A stretch of DNA of 64,000 nt from Amaurobius ferox (GCA_951213105.1 OX578139.1:68334754-68398753); one strand, 5' to 3'; counted from the stretch's first letter, positions 1-11,133 are shown. The notes: generated by a model from the letters alone, not told the origin. Numbers and translations: made by a program.

Positions 1-600
1 ATTTTTTACTTCTTGATCACCTTGCAATTCCAAACATAGGTATTTGGAACGTCTTTTCAACCAGTCACTTAAGGTGGCGAAATTTAACTTCTGTAAGCAA
101 GTCAATTCCATTTCAAACCATAATTCAACTTTTTAGACCATATATTCCATATTTTTATCATATATATACTTCGAATGCTCAAAACATATTGTTTATTGTG
201 TTCAACTTTATGATCATTATAGTTGTAAAGATACTGGATAAATTGGTTAAAAGAATCTTTGCATTCGTCAAAACTTTGTTTTTTTCTTTTTTTGCTTCTT
301 AACCATCTACGACGGGTGTTTTTATTGCAATTATTTACAATAACATTATTAATGTTTGAATTATAAAATTCACTATTATGTAATTTGTTAAACAACAAAG
401 AATTTAAGCCATATGGATATATCGAATTGTGTTGCATTATGTGCAGATTTTCCCACCACAGTTGGTCTTCATATTTAACTACGATGTCTAAGATGGTAAT
501 GGGAATATTACTGAAGGAATGATCTTGAAACAGTCTTGGCAACAGTCGGTGCTGGCGCCAAGAAGTGCAATGCCGCGGCATCAAGGACGTTCCCGTTGTT
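1..600 (-). pseudogene. Naiad-type PLE fragment A: end of GIY-YIG endonuclease and connector
   Basis: An open minus-strand frame (635 to 102) contains, in order, a segment reading HSFSNIPITILD, then YEDQLWWENLHIM, then YPYGLN. This matches the C-terminal part of a PLE GIY-YIG endonuclease. The E of WWEN sits where the catalytic glutamate is expected. A basic stretch (RRRWLRSKKRKKQ) follows, as a linker toward an RT that would lie left of the window. The GIY and YIG motifs are absent, so the copy is truncated at its 5' side near 575-600. The first ~20 residues of the open frame look unrelated. Positions 1-101 hold nothing I recognise. Family assignment is fairly sure; the exact right boundary is not. 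Confidence 0.65.
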
Positions 601-695
601 AACTGGGGTGTAAGGTCACTACCCCTTACCGCCAATATGTAAGCACCTTACACTGCTTTCTTTCTCTTAATTCTTTTGTATTCTTCATATTTTTA

Positions 696-701
696 CATAT
701 A

Positions 702-772
<71 letters not shown>

Positions 773-830
773 ATACTCGTATATATATATATAATATAAT
801 ATTTATATAATATATATATATAATATTTAT

Positions 831-864
<34 letters not shown>
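696..864. repeat. (TA)n microsatellite
   Basis: Nearly pure TA tract with a few interruptions (for example gatatactcg near 770). It directly abuts the 3' end of PLE copy B, in line with the known insertion bias of Naiad elements for microsatellites. Short open frames across it are artefacts. Confidence 0.95.
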
Positions 865-869
<5 letters not shown>

Positions 870-962
870 GTAAAGACAATGTAGAAGTAAGGCTAAAATA
901 AGATATTAAGGAGATATTATGAGAATTTTAGGCTAATCGAAACTTATTAACTGTTCCATTTA

Positions 963-1895
963 CTAAATATGCTGGATATTCATAAATGTTACTGGTAATT
1001 TTGAGGTTATTAGTGTGCAAAGCATGGAATTTTTTATCTGATAATCTATAAATTCTAAAAAGTTGATTAAGTATAATACTTCTACACAATTGAAGGAATT
1101 AAATGGTAATAATTTATTAATATTGAATTTAAAAAAATCTTTTTCATCATATAAATTAGTAACTATCCCATTAGTAGGTTCTATAATTAGATTTAAATCC
1201 AAATAATTAATATTTTTACTAATAGAAGTTTCATTTGGTATTAATTCCAAATTATCCGGATAGAAATCTATATTTATGACATAGTTATCAGTAAATACAA
1301 GACAAATCAGATCAGCTACATATCTGTAAATTTTATAATCTGTTGAAGAAAAGAATTTTTCATATTTATATAGGTATAAATTAGCTAACATACTGCTACT
1401 ACAGCCACCTTGTGGAACCCCTGAGATTTGTAAGTATAATTTATTACCTTGAAAAATATAATTATTGAAAAGAACAAAATGAAGAAGCTTAGGAAAATTA
1501 GTAAATTTATTAAGATGAGATTTATTACAAATATAAGCATTATATAAAGCTAAAATGACATCATAAAGATCAGTGATCTTAATATTATTAAATAGATCTT
1601 TAAAATCAAAAGTTTGAAATCCTATTATTTTTCCAAGTGTTTTTAATTCATTTTTTAATTCTGTACTATTATTTAGAATAATGTAGTTATCACTAGAATC
1701 TCGTAAAGTACTATTTAGTACATTTAAATAATTTAGTAATAATTTATCAGCAGTAGTGGAGTATGAATTACTACCACTAGTTGCAGTTCTAAATTTAATA
1801 AGATTTTTATGAAAATTAGGTATAAGCACAATATATGGAAATTTCAGAAATTGATTATTAATATATAAATTACTATACATATTGATAATTTTCAA
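963..1895 (-). pseudogene. PLE reverse transcriptase, catalytic half (copy B)
   Basis: 310-codon frame. Recognisable RT blocks in order: FRTATSG near residue 35, FDFKDLFNNIKITDLYDV near residue 98, SGVPQGGCSSSMLANLYL near residue 160 (motif B with PQG), YRYVADLICLVF near residue 192 (motif C) and NYLDLNL further on. Motif C should be Y-x-D-D; here the first Asp is Ala, so the polymerase is expected to be inactive. The truncated neighbour at 4181-4673 has YVDD at the same place. Near 1070-1095 the frame shifts relative to copy C because 8 nt are missing, so the native C-terminus is read out of frame. Upstream, a TAA at 1926-1928 separates this frame from the N-terminal half, which is otherwise in the same frame. 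Confidence 0.85.
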
Positions 1896-1925
1896 TTTGA
1901 TACTATTAATAGAATGTGGATCGAG

Positions 1926-2602
1926 TTAAAATGGACTATTATTTTTTAAATAATCTAACAGATATTGTATATAGAATTTTTTACAGATAATAGCATAATT
2001 ATTAGAGGCTTTATCAACATAAGTAATAACAAAAGATCTATGTAAATCATTAACAGAGTGTTTTATATTATCCATATTATATATAGATCTAGTTAAATTG
2101 ATACTACAAATGGCATTTTTAATAGATTTTAAAATAGAAAATTTACACATATCAAATGCCTCCGGCCGTCCAATTAGTTACTCTAAGTCCTCCGGACGAG
2201 TCGGACGGTCTGGGTCTTTAACATATCAAATGCCTCTAAAGGCTGAGCATATTTAGAAGCTAATCCATAAATATATTTATCAAGGTCAAGATTGATTGAC
2301 TTTAAGACTTGTTTAGAATTATTACATGAGGGTAACCTGAATTGAGTACCAAATGTCATTAAAGTTCTTAAAGATTTATCTTTAACAATGGCTAAGTCCC
2401 CAGTAATTACTATATGCCCCAAGTGTGGATTTATAAAATTAGCATAATTTTCAACACTACAAATACATTCACCATCTACATTTGTTGAGGAATCCTTGTC
2501 GACTGATAGAGATTTTGAAATTACATTGTAATTAAAAATGGTTCTTCCAATAGGCTTGTTGTATTTAAAAGTTTTAGTAACATTCAAATCCTTTACAGGC
2601 AA
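1926..2602 (-). pseudogene. PLE reverse transcriptase, N-terminal half (copy B), split by a 59-bp insertion
   Basis: Two frames, 2602-2183 and 2150-1926, are one RT segment. It contains FKYNKPIGRTIFNYN, then GHIVITGDLAIV and LRTLMTFGTQFRLP, then LDLDKYIYG and QPLEAFDM. The same blocks occur in copy D at 11125-11430 (HVIAGNLNII, LRSLMLLGT). The two frames differ by two bases only because of the insertion and its duplicated target (74 bp in total). If these are ignored, QPLEAFDM runs directly into CKFSILK. The segment ends at a genuine TAA at 1926-1928. It corresponds to the fingers/N-terminal region of a PLE RT. Confidence 0.8.
2162..2220 (+). mobile_element. 59-bp mini-insertion, copy A, with 15-bp target-site duplication
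   Basis: The unit starts ccggccgtcc and ends ggtctgggtcttta. It is flanked by perfect direct repeats acatatcaaatgcct at 2147-2161 and 2221-2235. The reading frame of the host PLE is restored when unit plus one repeat are ignored, so this is a true insertion. Predicted fold: outer stem GGCCGTCC (2164-2171) with GGACGGTC (2203-2210); inner arm ACTC-GTCC with GGAC-GAGT. The sequence is related to the last 60 nt of the SINEs at 37813 and 53456. There is no coding capacity. Confidence 0.85.
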
Positions 2603-2950
2603 TAAATGATAAAAATGGTTAAATAAATTCTTAAAGTTTATAGAATTATAAATAGGATGCTTAAAAGATATTGCATAATAAGAATTAGAACAACTATTAT
2701 TATGAAATTGATTAAGTGTTATTTTTAAATATTTTGATCAAGTAATGAGCAAATCATAGAAAATATGATTAAAATGTTCATTAGTAAGATTTAACTTTAA
2801 GAAAATAGCATAAACTGTATTTAATTGTTTTTTCTTAACCGCAAATACCCATGATTTTATAAATTTCCATTGAAATGTGTTGTTAAAATGTTAATGCATA
2901 CTTTTAATCTCAGCTTTAAAATCATGTTGGCCAAGCTTCCTTTACCGCTT
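2603..2950 (-). pseudogene. PLE connector between endonuclease and RT (copy B), frame broken
   Basis: Conceptual reading on the minus strand aligns with the connector of copy D (11432-11818): a segment like FKWEFIKSW-VFA-KKKQLN corresponds to DWKQCKNWIFATKNQQLN in D, and YDLLIT to CDLLIT. A +1/-1 change near 2960 breaks continuity with the endonuclease. A TAA near 2890 and a TGA near 2737 interrupt the frame. The TGA stands where D has Arg (CGA to TGA, a typical CpG decay), not where a Cys is expected, so it gives no support for selenocysteine recoding. Confidence 0.6.
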
Positions 2951-3514
2951 TTAAATCTTTTGAGTTAAAAAAAGGGTGATTAAAAATGAATATTTATTAT
3001 CTACAAAATTATTTTTTACAATATTACCATTGAGATATAATTGATTTAATCCATATAGAAAAAGAGTACATTGTGATTTAATATAGAAGTTTACAAAGAA
3101 CATTCTATCAGCTGTATTTGTTTTAATATCCAAAATATGTATAGTTATATTTTCAAAACCATAATGAACAAAGTGTTTATATTCAACTTCATTAGAAGTA
3201 GAAAGAGAATTATTATTGAGGATATATTTTTTGACATGATCTCTGTGTACATTCATACGTAGATGAATAGGATTACTGGTCTGTCCTGTATAAGATAAAT
3301 TACAAATGTTACAGGAAATTTTGTAGATGCAATTAAAAATTTTACAGAAAGTATTATGGCTATTTAGATTAGTAATTTGAGAGTTAGGAGCAAATGGGCA
3401 GGTTTTACATTTTTTATTCTTACATTTATTGAAGTTATAATTTTTAGCTGGACAAATATTACATCCAAGACTATCCATGGCACAATGTTGGTAGATTGAT
3501 ATCGGTCTAAACAA
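2951..3514 (-). pseudogene. PLE GIY-YIG endonuclease with N-terminal Cys cluster (copy B)
   Basis: 187-codon frame. Residues ~17-42 form a Cys cluster (GCNICP ... KCKNKKCKTCPF) like the zinc-binding part of PLE endonucleases. Residues ~62-80 carry the GIY-YIG core as CIYKISCNIC then SYTGQT, followed by LRMNVHRDHV. ITIHILDI and FLYGLNQL close the domain and match fragment A. Where A has WWENLHIM, this copy has FFVNFYIK, so the presumed catalytic Glu is Val. The element would nick target DNA to prime reverse transcription; this copy probably cannot. The frame ends at a frameshift in an oligo-T/A run near 2965, not at a natural stop. The fragment starts at the first Met; the true start may be further upstream. 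Confidence 0.8.
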
Positions 3515-4180
3515 TTCCCAACATAAATTGAAAATACCGGGCTATATCTATCGAAATAAATAATAAGAAGAAGAATAAATATATTTTCCAGTCACTAAGT
3601 CAAATAAGATGTATACATCATAATAGTATAATAAGTAATTTAAAGAGTATGGCAATAACATATATAGATAATATAAGTAGAAATAAAATAATTGCTTTTA
3701 TATAAGTATAAACAACTAAGTCCATGTAAAACCTAATAATAATGTAGTAAGGAGGATATTACAAGATAAAAATAAATGATTATACTATCTAATTACAATC
3801 AATTCTAAACTAGATTAAATAAAACACGAGATAAAAAGTACAGTTAATAATAGGTATCAATATTACACCAGAACAAAAATCCCAAAAGCAGTTACCCAGT
3901 TATAAAATCACATCACCAATAAAATAGTAAAATGTATTAACGATAGATGGCGGCACTAGATTGAAAAACTTCTAATATTAATTTACTAAAATCTAAAGAA
4001 AAATTGAAATACAATAAAAATAACAAGTAGAAATTACTAAATAATAAAACAGAAAGGAAGAGATCGATTAATAATTCTTAAAGCAAAATTATAATTAGCA
4101 ACGTAAACAGAAAAAAAAATAGGAGAATGAGCCATAAAAAACTACAATTAACATTGGATGAAAGTAGATTTAAAAGTAAT
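3515..4180 (-). other. Leader/pseudo-LTR junction region of PLE copy B
   Basis: A-rich on the plus strand and without a credible frame. It lies between the endonuclease and the fused 5'-truncated copy, so it is most likely the untranslated leader of the element. The shared 3'-end motif gagaattttaggctaatcg occurs at about 921 and again at about 4186, marking the two tandem 3' ends. Confidence 0.5.
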
Positions 4181-4673
4181 ACGCAATGAGAATTTTAGGC
4201 TAATCGAAACTTATTAACTATTCCATTAACTAAATATGCTGGATATTCATAAAAGTTACTGGTAATTTTGAGGTTATTATTGTGCAAAGCATGGAATTTT
4301 TTATCTGATAATCTATAAATTCTAAAAAGTTGATTAAGTATAATACTTCTACACAATTGAAGGAATTAAATGGTAATAATTTATTAATATTGAATTTAAA
4401 AAATCTTTTTCATCATATAAATTAGTAACTATCTCATTAGTAGGTTCTATAATTAGATTTAAATCTAAATAATTAATATTTTTACTAATAGACGTTTCAT
4501 TTGGTATTAATTCCAAATTATCCGGATAGAAATCTATATGACATAGTTATCAATAAATACAAGACAAATCAGATCATCTACATATCTGTGAATTTTATAA
4601 TCTGTTGAAGAAAATAATTTTTCATATTGATTTGATATAGGTATAAATTAGCTAACATACTGCTACTACAGCC
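4181..4673 (-). mobile_element. 5'-truncated tandem PLE copy B'
   Basis: About 90% or more identical by eye to 900-1400 of copy B, from the RT block SSML down to the 3' end. It retains YVDD in motif C (near 4576) where copy B has YVAD. It shares with copy B the 8-nt deletion after the FNS block, so both carry the same broken C-terminus. Its truncated 5' end meets a short (TA)n run. Confidence 0.8.
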
Positions 4674-4695
4674 ATATATATATATATATATATAA
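4674..4695. repeat. Short (TA)n tract
   Basis: TA run directly at the truncated 5' end of PLE copy B'. Confidence 0.85.
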
Positions 4696-5530
4696 TAATA
4701 GTAGTTTGAATATCTAATGTACGAAAAGTAAGAAGGTGTAACACGATAAACCTAACTTTTTAAAACAAACACAGAATAAAATATAATACAGCAAATCATC
4801 AATCAAATGGATAAAAAATACAAAACACAAGCTATCAAGTTACAGAAAATCAACAAAATTCAAAGGTATGGAAACAAAAAAAGAAAAACTTAAACTAAAT
4901 TCAACTATCTAACGGGCTTACAAAACAAAAGTAAAAATCAACTAATCCTCAAGCAAATGGAAAAAAATAAATAAATAAAATAAATATGGAATCAACAAGT
5001 CAATGAAAAATATCATAATAGAAAGGTATGGAATCGAAAAAGTATAACAAACGAAATCAAGTACAAACGCTATACACGTGGACGAGGCTCTAAGCATAAA
5101 TCATAAATTGTTAACCTCTACAAAAATCTAATCATGTCCAAGTTTTTTGTAGAAGCAAACACAAAAATGTATGTTTCTGAAGAAATAGATAGATTATATC
5201 TATAAACTATTTCTGCTTGGACGACATACATAAAGAAGGAATAAAAAAGAAAAAATGAATACCTGGAAAAAGCACAGCGTATGTACAATCGAGTCGATAC
5301 CGGGAACACTGATAGAAGAGACCAGTGTTGCCATTCGTAAAGAAAAAATAAAAAACCATTTACTGTTGCCATTCATAAGAATTGAAAAACCGTTAAGCTA
5401 AATGTTAAGAAAAAGTATTAATATACAAAAAGAGCAACTAAAAGGAGGGGCAAATAATAGTAATGCTGAAGTGGAAGAGAATGTAAAAAAAAAAAAAAAA
5501 AAAAAGAGAGAAAGTATATGTCTGGCTAAT
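4696..5530. other. A-rich stretch between PLE copies
   Basis: Strongly A-rich on the plus strand with an oligo-A run at 5485-5505. The minus-strand 84-codon frame at 5118-5372 has no recognisable domain. The segment may be leader sequence of a further PLE copy; I see no gene. Confidence 0.4.
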
Positions 5531-5572
5531 ATAAGATACTATGAATAGAATTATATGATACTATGAAAAGAA

Positions 5573-6507
5573 TTATAAAAATCCAGCTATTTTAAATTTT
5601 TTAACAATACTATTTACTAAATAAGAGGGATATTTATATAAATTGCTAGTAATTTTGAGATTATTGATATGCATAGCATGAAATTTTTTATCAAATAATC
5701 TATAAATTCTAAAAAGCTGATTGAGTATAATATTTCTAAACAATTGAATCGAGTTACAGGAATTAAATGGTAAGATTTTATTAATATTAAAATTATAAAA
5801 GTCTTTTTCATCATATAAATTTGTAACAAGCCTATTACAAGGATCAATAAACATATTTAAATCCAAAAAATTAACATTATTACTAATAGTAGCTTCATTA
5901 GGAATTAATTCCACATTGTCTGGATAGTTCTCTATATCTATGAGATAATTTTCTGTATGTACTAAGCAAATCAGATCATCAACATATCTGTAAAAAGTAT
6001 AATCTATTGAAGTAAATGACTTTTCATAATGATAAAGGCATAAATTAATAGCTAGCATACTGCTACTGCAGCCACTCTGTGGAACTCCTGAGACTTGTAA
6101 GTATAATTTATTTCCTTGAAAAATATAATTATTGAAAATAACAAAATGAAGAAGTTTAGGAAAATTTATAAATTTAATTTTATTTGAAAGATGTGTAATA
6201 TAAGCATTATATAGAGCTAAAATTACATCATATAGATCAGATATCTTAATATTATTAAAAAGATCTTTAAAATCAAAAGTTTGAAATCCTATAATTTTTT
6301 TAAGAGATGTTAATTTATTTTTTAATTCTTTACTATTATTTAGAATATGGTAATTATTGCTAGTCTGGTTTAAGCTATTATTTATTAGATTTAAAGTATT
6401 TAGTAATAATTTACTCGCAGTAGTAGAGTAAGTAGTATGTCCACTAGTAACTGTTCTAAATTTAATAGGATTTTTATGAAATTTTGGAGAATAAGCACTA
6501 TATAAAG
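5573..6507 (-). pseudogene. PLE reverse transcriptase, catalytic half with open frame and intact YVDD (copy C)
   Basis: The frame stays open for about 310 codons from 6507 to 5573, although the first in-frame ATG is only at 6058. Blocks in order: FRTVTSGHT, FDFKDLFNNIKISDLYDV, SGVPQSGCSSSMLA, YRYVDDLICLV, NFLDLNMF, then the C-terminus YPSYLVNSIVKKFKIAGFL and stop. No endonuclease follows the stop, which supports the N-terminal (Naiad) order. Motif B reads PQSG where B has PQGG, and one residue is inserted after MLA. The copy is 5'-truncated at about 6507, where the 3' end of copy D begins, so it has no own start and is a fragment. It is the best-preserved RT here. Confidence 0.8.
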
Positions 6508-7117
6508 AAAAAAAAATTAAGTAATATTAACATCACCATAGAAGCAAAATCACGGCCATAATGCCGATAAGAGAAAGGAACAACACCAGTCCAAATTCAA
6601 TGATTATTCAGAAACAAATTCCTCCTCAGGTCTGAGTATTTAACTTTAACTAACCCAAACAGAATGCCTGTATCAGATTTAGCAATAGTACATTACTATA
6701 AATACTCGAACTCAGATTACAGACATCAAAAAATGAAGATAGGAAACATTAAGAAAATTTGTATTACCATGCGGCATGAACCCTTCTTTTTTCACCACCT
6801 GTATACACGATCAACATCAACAGCTTAAATTATCTAGGAGCACCGGAATGAACAAGTCGAAACACTGCCAGAGAGACAGTACGAACGTTCTCAGTAATGC
6901 TCCCAAACCCAATCAGTGAGTCTAAGCAGGAAAACGGACAATCTATTCATATTATGAACAATCCGTAGAAGAAATTCTAAATATGAACATGAATCAAAGA
7001 TAAAAATTCTTACTAAACAAGTAAATCATATTAGAACTGGATAAACGAGAATGCCACTATACACCATATAAGGGTGCTTAAATTGTAGTTTCAAAACTTT
7101 TTTTTTAATTTTGTATG

Positions 7118-8425
7118 TTAGCCACTATAATTGGGAAAGTTTTTTGGGGTTTTATCGAGTGGAAGTTGATACACAGAGTTGATAATTTTAATAACGAACT
7201 TGGGAGGATATGCATTATTAGTCGCTGTACTCAATAATTCCATAAAATGTGCTAATTTATAATATTCATCACAAATTTTATTGATTCTATGAGCCTGGTT
7301 TATTATAATATTTCTAAATACAGATATATGCAAACAAGAGTTCTTGATGTATTAAATTTAAAATCCTGTCTTTTATCATACAAGTTTATAGCCATATTAC
7401 AATTTTGAAAATTTAAATTTAAATCTAAATGTTTGCAAAATTAGAGTCTTTATTACTTGCATTTAATTGTAAATTCTTAGGATAAAAGTTAAATTCTATA
7501 GTGGTATTATTAGGGAATACACATAGTATGTCATCTAAATATCTAAACATGTGCATATTATGCAAGCGTGGATTAATGTTCTTTTCATAGAAGAATAAAT
7601 ACAGATTAGCTAACAATGATGAGGCACCCCCCGCCCTTGTGGGATACCAACCAGTTGTTTAAAAAAAGTACCACCATGTTAGATATAATTCTCTTAAAGA
7701 GTGATATTAAGTAAATTTTAAAAAGAAAATTTGAATATTTTAGGTTGATATTATATTTTTCAAAAATTCCTAAATTCAAAAATAATTCTATACAGATCAT
7801 CTATATCGATATTATTAAACAAATCTTTGAAATCATAAGATAAGTATAAATACAATGAATATTAGTAAAAGTTTTCAATTTCTTAACTAATTCAAAACTG
7901 CTTTTTACAATATGACAATTATATGAGATTTCAGCTGACAAGGATACTTCATGTAATATTTTAAATAATAATTTTCCAGCTTTAGTAATATAAGAATTAT
8001 GCCCATTGGTAATAGTTCGAAAAGCAACAGGGGATTTGTGAAACTTGTGTTTTAATCAATATATGGAATGTTATTACAACTATTTTTAGACGGATTTGCT
8101 TATATTTGGCTGAAAACCTATTGGATAAGATTTGAAGGTTAGTTTTATGTAAATTATAGATTTTATTATTAAGTAAGTGTGACTGGAGGGTACTTATATA
8201 CTAATATTTACAAATAATTGAGTAATTACTACTTGCCTTATCAACATATTGAATGATAAAATCATTTTGAATTTTTTTAATATCCTTTTAAATTGAATTA
8301 AGATTGCATGATTTATTAATTTTCTGATTATATATATAGTGATTTAAGTATTGCTATATTAGGACACTCCAGGGTTAGAAAGCTTCTACAGGGATTTGAT
8401 ATTTATAGCTGATTTTATAGATAAA
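7118..8425 (-). pseudogene. PLE reverse transcriptase, catalytic half (copy D)
   Basis: Pieces in three frames. From 8060 downward: an FR-V-TNGHNSYI-like block, a GIPQG motif B broken by an extra C in a C-run near 7627, LLANLYLFFYEKN, then FRYLDDILCVF (motif C intact, YLDD) near 7540, NLQLNASNKDSNFAN, and the C-terminal frame 7333-7118 (FRNIIINQAHRI ... YPPKFVIKIINSVYQLP). The C-terminal frame matches copies C and E. Dead through frameshifts. Confidence 0.7.
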
Positions 8426-9680
8426 CCAGCAGCATACCCGTTCTTCGAACGGAGTATATAATATAAAGAAACGTATAATTCGCAATCATGTGCAAATTTT
8501 GTTAAAATTTTAAATGTATTGCTCCTAAAGGGAAGTGTAAGAATATATGTTCTCACTATGCAAAATTATCTTCACGGCCAGATCTGAAGAAAAAAACATA
8601 CTGGCCCCTTTTGTAAGCAAATTTACGAAAAAAAAAAAGGAATTGAATCAATATATGCAACCCCGTACTACTTATATTGTCGCAGATTTGAAAATATGCC
8701 ATTGTGTTAGTAGAAGATTACCCGTATTACAATATAAGTGTCAAAATTATTTGCCAAAATAAAAGAGATGATGTAATAAATTGAAAATATCGATAATATC
8801 CATACTCTTTATACCAGAAGGTCGTAATTGATTCAAATATATGTCAGTATATATCAAAACATATGCCAATATACCTGTACTACTTATAATCTCATAGATT
8901 AGAAGATATACCCGTGTATTTGTAGAAGATTACTCGTACAACGTACAATATATGAGTTTAAAAATTTTTTGTCATAATAAAACAATTACATAATAACTGG
9001 GAAGTATCAATAATCCCCGAAAATATCAATAATAATAATGTTTAAACCTGAAGTCCGTAACTGATATTATCCAGTCAAAAATGCTATAAGAAAAATCAAA
9101 TCGTTCTTTTCTAAAATATATTTTTATATCCATTTATTTATTAATCAAATCGAAAAAATAATTAATAAAATTAACAGACAGATTTAATTTAATTGCGTTT
9201 CTGAGTAACATGATATAAGATAGAATCTTCCTCATAAACTGTGAAATTAAATAACTATTTTGAGTTCTTTATACTTTTCATTGTTCAGTAAAATCTCGTT
9301 TTAAATAAACCATGGAGATAAATTTCTCCTTTAAATCATGTTTCAAACAATTCATGTTTTCAGAAAGTGACTAATTAGCGCAAAAAATCTCCCATCAAAC
9401 TCAGATATTAAATTTTAATTAACTTTCAAACAATTTTCAAGCTTTTCGTTTGGATAAACCACGGAGTTAGAGAGTAGAACTCCAAGGAAAAAGTTTCGTT
9501 TTTCATTAATATCTCGACAACCCCTTGTCTTAGATACTTGAAACTTAGGTTAAATTTATGGGGAGCTATTTTAAAGTTATCCACAAAATTTTATCACATT
9601 CGGTTCAGTCGTTCTCCCGTGATGATGGGACAAACAGACAGACAGACAGACAGACAGATTTTCAATTTTATATATATAGA
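8426..9680 (-). mobile_element. Non-autonomous Helitron, copy 1 of a head-to-tail pair
   Basis: On the minus strand the element starts TCTATATATA at 9680 and ends at 8426 with ...ATGCTGCTGG, a CTRR-type terminus. Twelve bases inside that end is the hairpin CCGTTC-GAA-GAACGG (8439-8453). The interior holds a (CAGA)n run near 9640 and no transposase. TC start, CTRR end with subterminal hairpin and insertion between A and T without target duplication are Helitron hallmarks. Frames inside are short and unrecognised. Confidence 0.8.
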
Positions 9681-11133
9681 CTAGCAGCATACCTGTTCTT
9701 TGTACGGAGTATGTAATATAAAGAAACTTATAATTCGCAATCATGTGCAAATTCGGTTAAAATATTAAATTTATTGCTCCTAAATAGAAGGTTAGAAATA
9801 TTTCTTCTCACTATGCAAATTATCTTCACGGGCAGATCTGAAGAATAAAACATCCTGGCCCCTTTTGTAAGCAAATTTACAAAAAAAAGGAATTGAATCA
9901 ATATATGCAACCCCGTACTACCTTTATTGTGGCAGATTAAAAAATATGCCAGTCTGTTAGTAGAAGATTACCCGTATTACAATATGAGTCAAAAAAATCT
10001 TTGCCAAAATAAAAGAGATAACGTAATAGATTCAAAATATCAATAATCCCCGTGCTCTTTATACCAGAAGGTTGTAATTGATTCCAATATATGCCAATAT
10101 ATATCAAAATATATGCCAATATACCTGTACTACTTATATTCTCGTAGATTAGAAGATATACCCGTGAATTTGTAGAATATTACTCTTACAACGTATAATA
10201 TATGAGTTTAAACAATTTTTGTCATAATTAAACAATTGCATAATAACTTGAAAATATCAATAATCCTTAAATCAATAATTCCCGAAAATATCAATAATAA
10301 TAACGTTTAAACCTGAAGATCGTAATTGATATTATCCAGTCAAAAATGCTATAAGAAAAATCAAATCGTTCTTTTCTAAAATATATATTCATATCCATTT
10401 ATTTATTATTCAAATCCAAAAAATAATAATTAAAATTAACAAACAGATTTAATTCAATTGCCTTTCTGAGCAACATGATATAAAATAGAATCTTCCTCAT
10501 AAACTGCGAAATTAAATAACCATTTTGTTTCTTTATACTTTTCATTGTTCAGTAAATGCTCGTGAAAAACAACCATGGAGATGGATTTTCCTTTTAAATT
10601 CATGTTTCAAACAAATCATGCTTTCAGATAGTGACTAATTTGCGCAAAAATCCTCCATCAAACACAGAAATAAAGTTTTAATTCAAGTGGACGTTCGTCA
10701 AGTGGACGTTCAAGTGGGTTTTCATCCTTTCCGTTTGGATAAACCACGGAGTTAGAGAGTAGAAATGCAAGAAAAAAGTTCCGTTTTTCATTAATATCTC
10801 AACAATCGCTGGTCTTAGAAACCCAAAACTTAGACCAAATTTATGGGGGCCTATTTCAAGGCAATCCACCAAATTTCATTAAATTTGCTTCAGTCGTTCT
10901 CTCATGATGATGCGACAAACGAAACTTTCGTTTTTTACTAATATCTCGAGAACCACTAGTTGTCGAAACTTAAGTCATAGACTAAATTTTAAGTGGGGCT
11001 ATTTTCAGGTTACCCACCAAATTTCATCAAATTCGGTTCAGCCGTTCTCCCGTGATGATGGAACAAACAGACAAACAGACAGACAGAGAAACAGACAGAC
11101 AGACAGACATATTTTCAATTTTATTTATATAGA
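9681..11133 (-). mobile_element. Non-autonomous Helitron, copy 2 of a head-to-tail pair
   Basis: Same family as 8426-9680, colinear over its length. It starts TCTATATAAA at 11133 and ends CTAG at 9684-9681, so its 3' end touches the 5' TC of copy 1 with no base between them. The right flank is T at 11134 and the left flank of the pair is A at 8425, the expected A|T target. Joining the flanks restores the host PLE frame (LDLNKF into IYKIS). There is an internal duplication of the leader-like block (10880-11100). Confidence 0.8.

Larger units (their letters stand above)
865..4180 (-). mobile_element. Naiad-type Penelope-like element, copy B (near full length, dead)
   Basis: Read on the minus strand the order is ~660 bp of leader (4180-3515), Cys-rich/GIY-YIG endonuclease (3514-2951), connector (2950-2603), RT (2602-963) and a short 3' end against (TA)n. 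An N-terminal endonuclease followed by RT is the permuted order described for Naiad PLEs; canonical Penelope has the endonuclease at the C-terminus. A 5'-truncated copy of the same subfamily (4181-4673) is fused head-to-tail upstream, which would create a pseudo-LTR. The copy is dead: frameshifts, TAA and TGA stops, YVDD changed to YVAD, the likely endonuclease Glu replaced by Val, and a 59-bp insertion in the RT. Confidence 0.85.

Noticed and set aside
2185..2205. The mini-insertion arm (ctctaa-GTCC-GGAC-gagtc) resembles a hammerhead ribozyme layout.
   Set aside because: Topology is similar, but the invariant core (CUGAUGA and GAAA) is missing in all three copies, so self-cleavage is not expected.
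2735..2740. In-frame TGA in PLE copy B as a selenocysteine codon.
   Set aside because: It replaces an Arg codon (CGA to TGA) and the copy also has TAA stops; Cys residues of the endonuclease are ordinary Cys codons.
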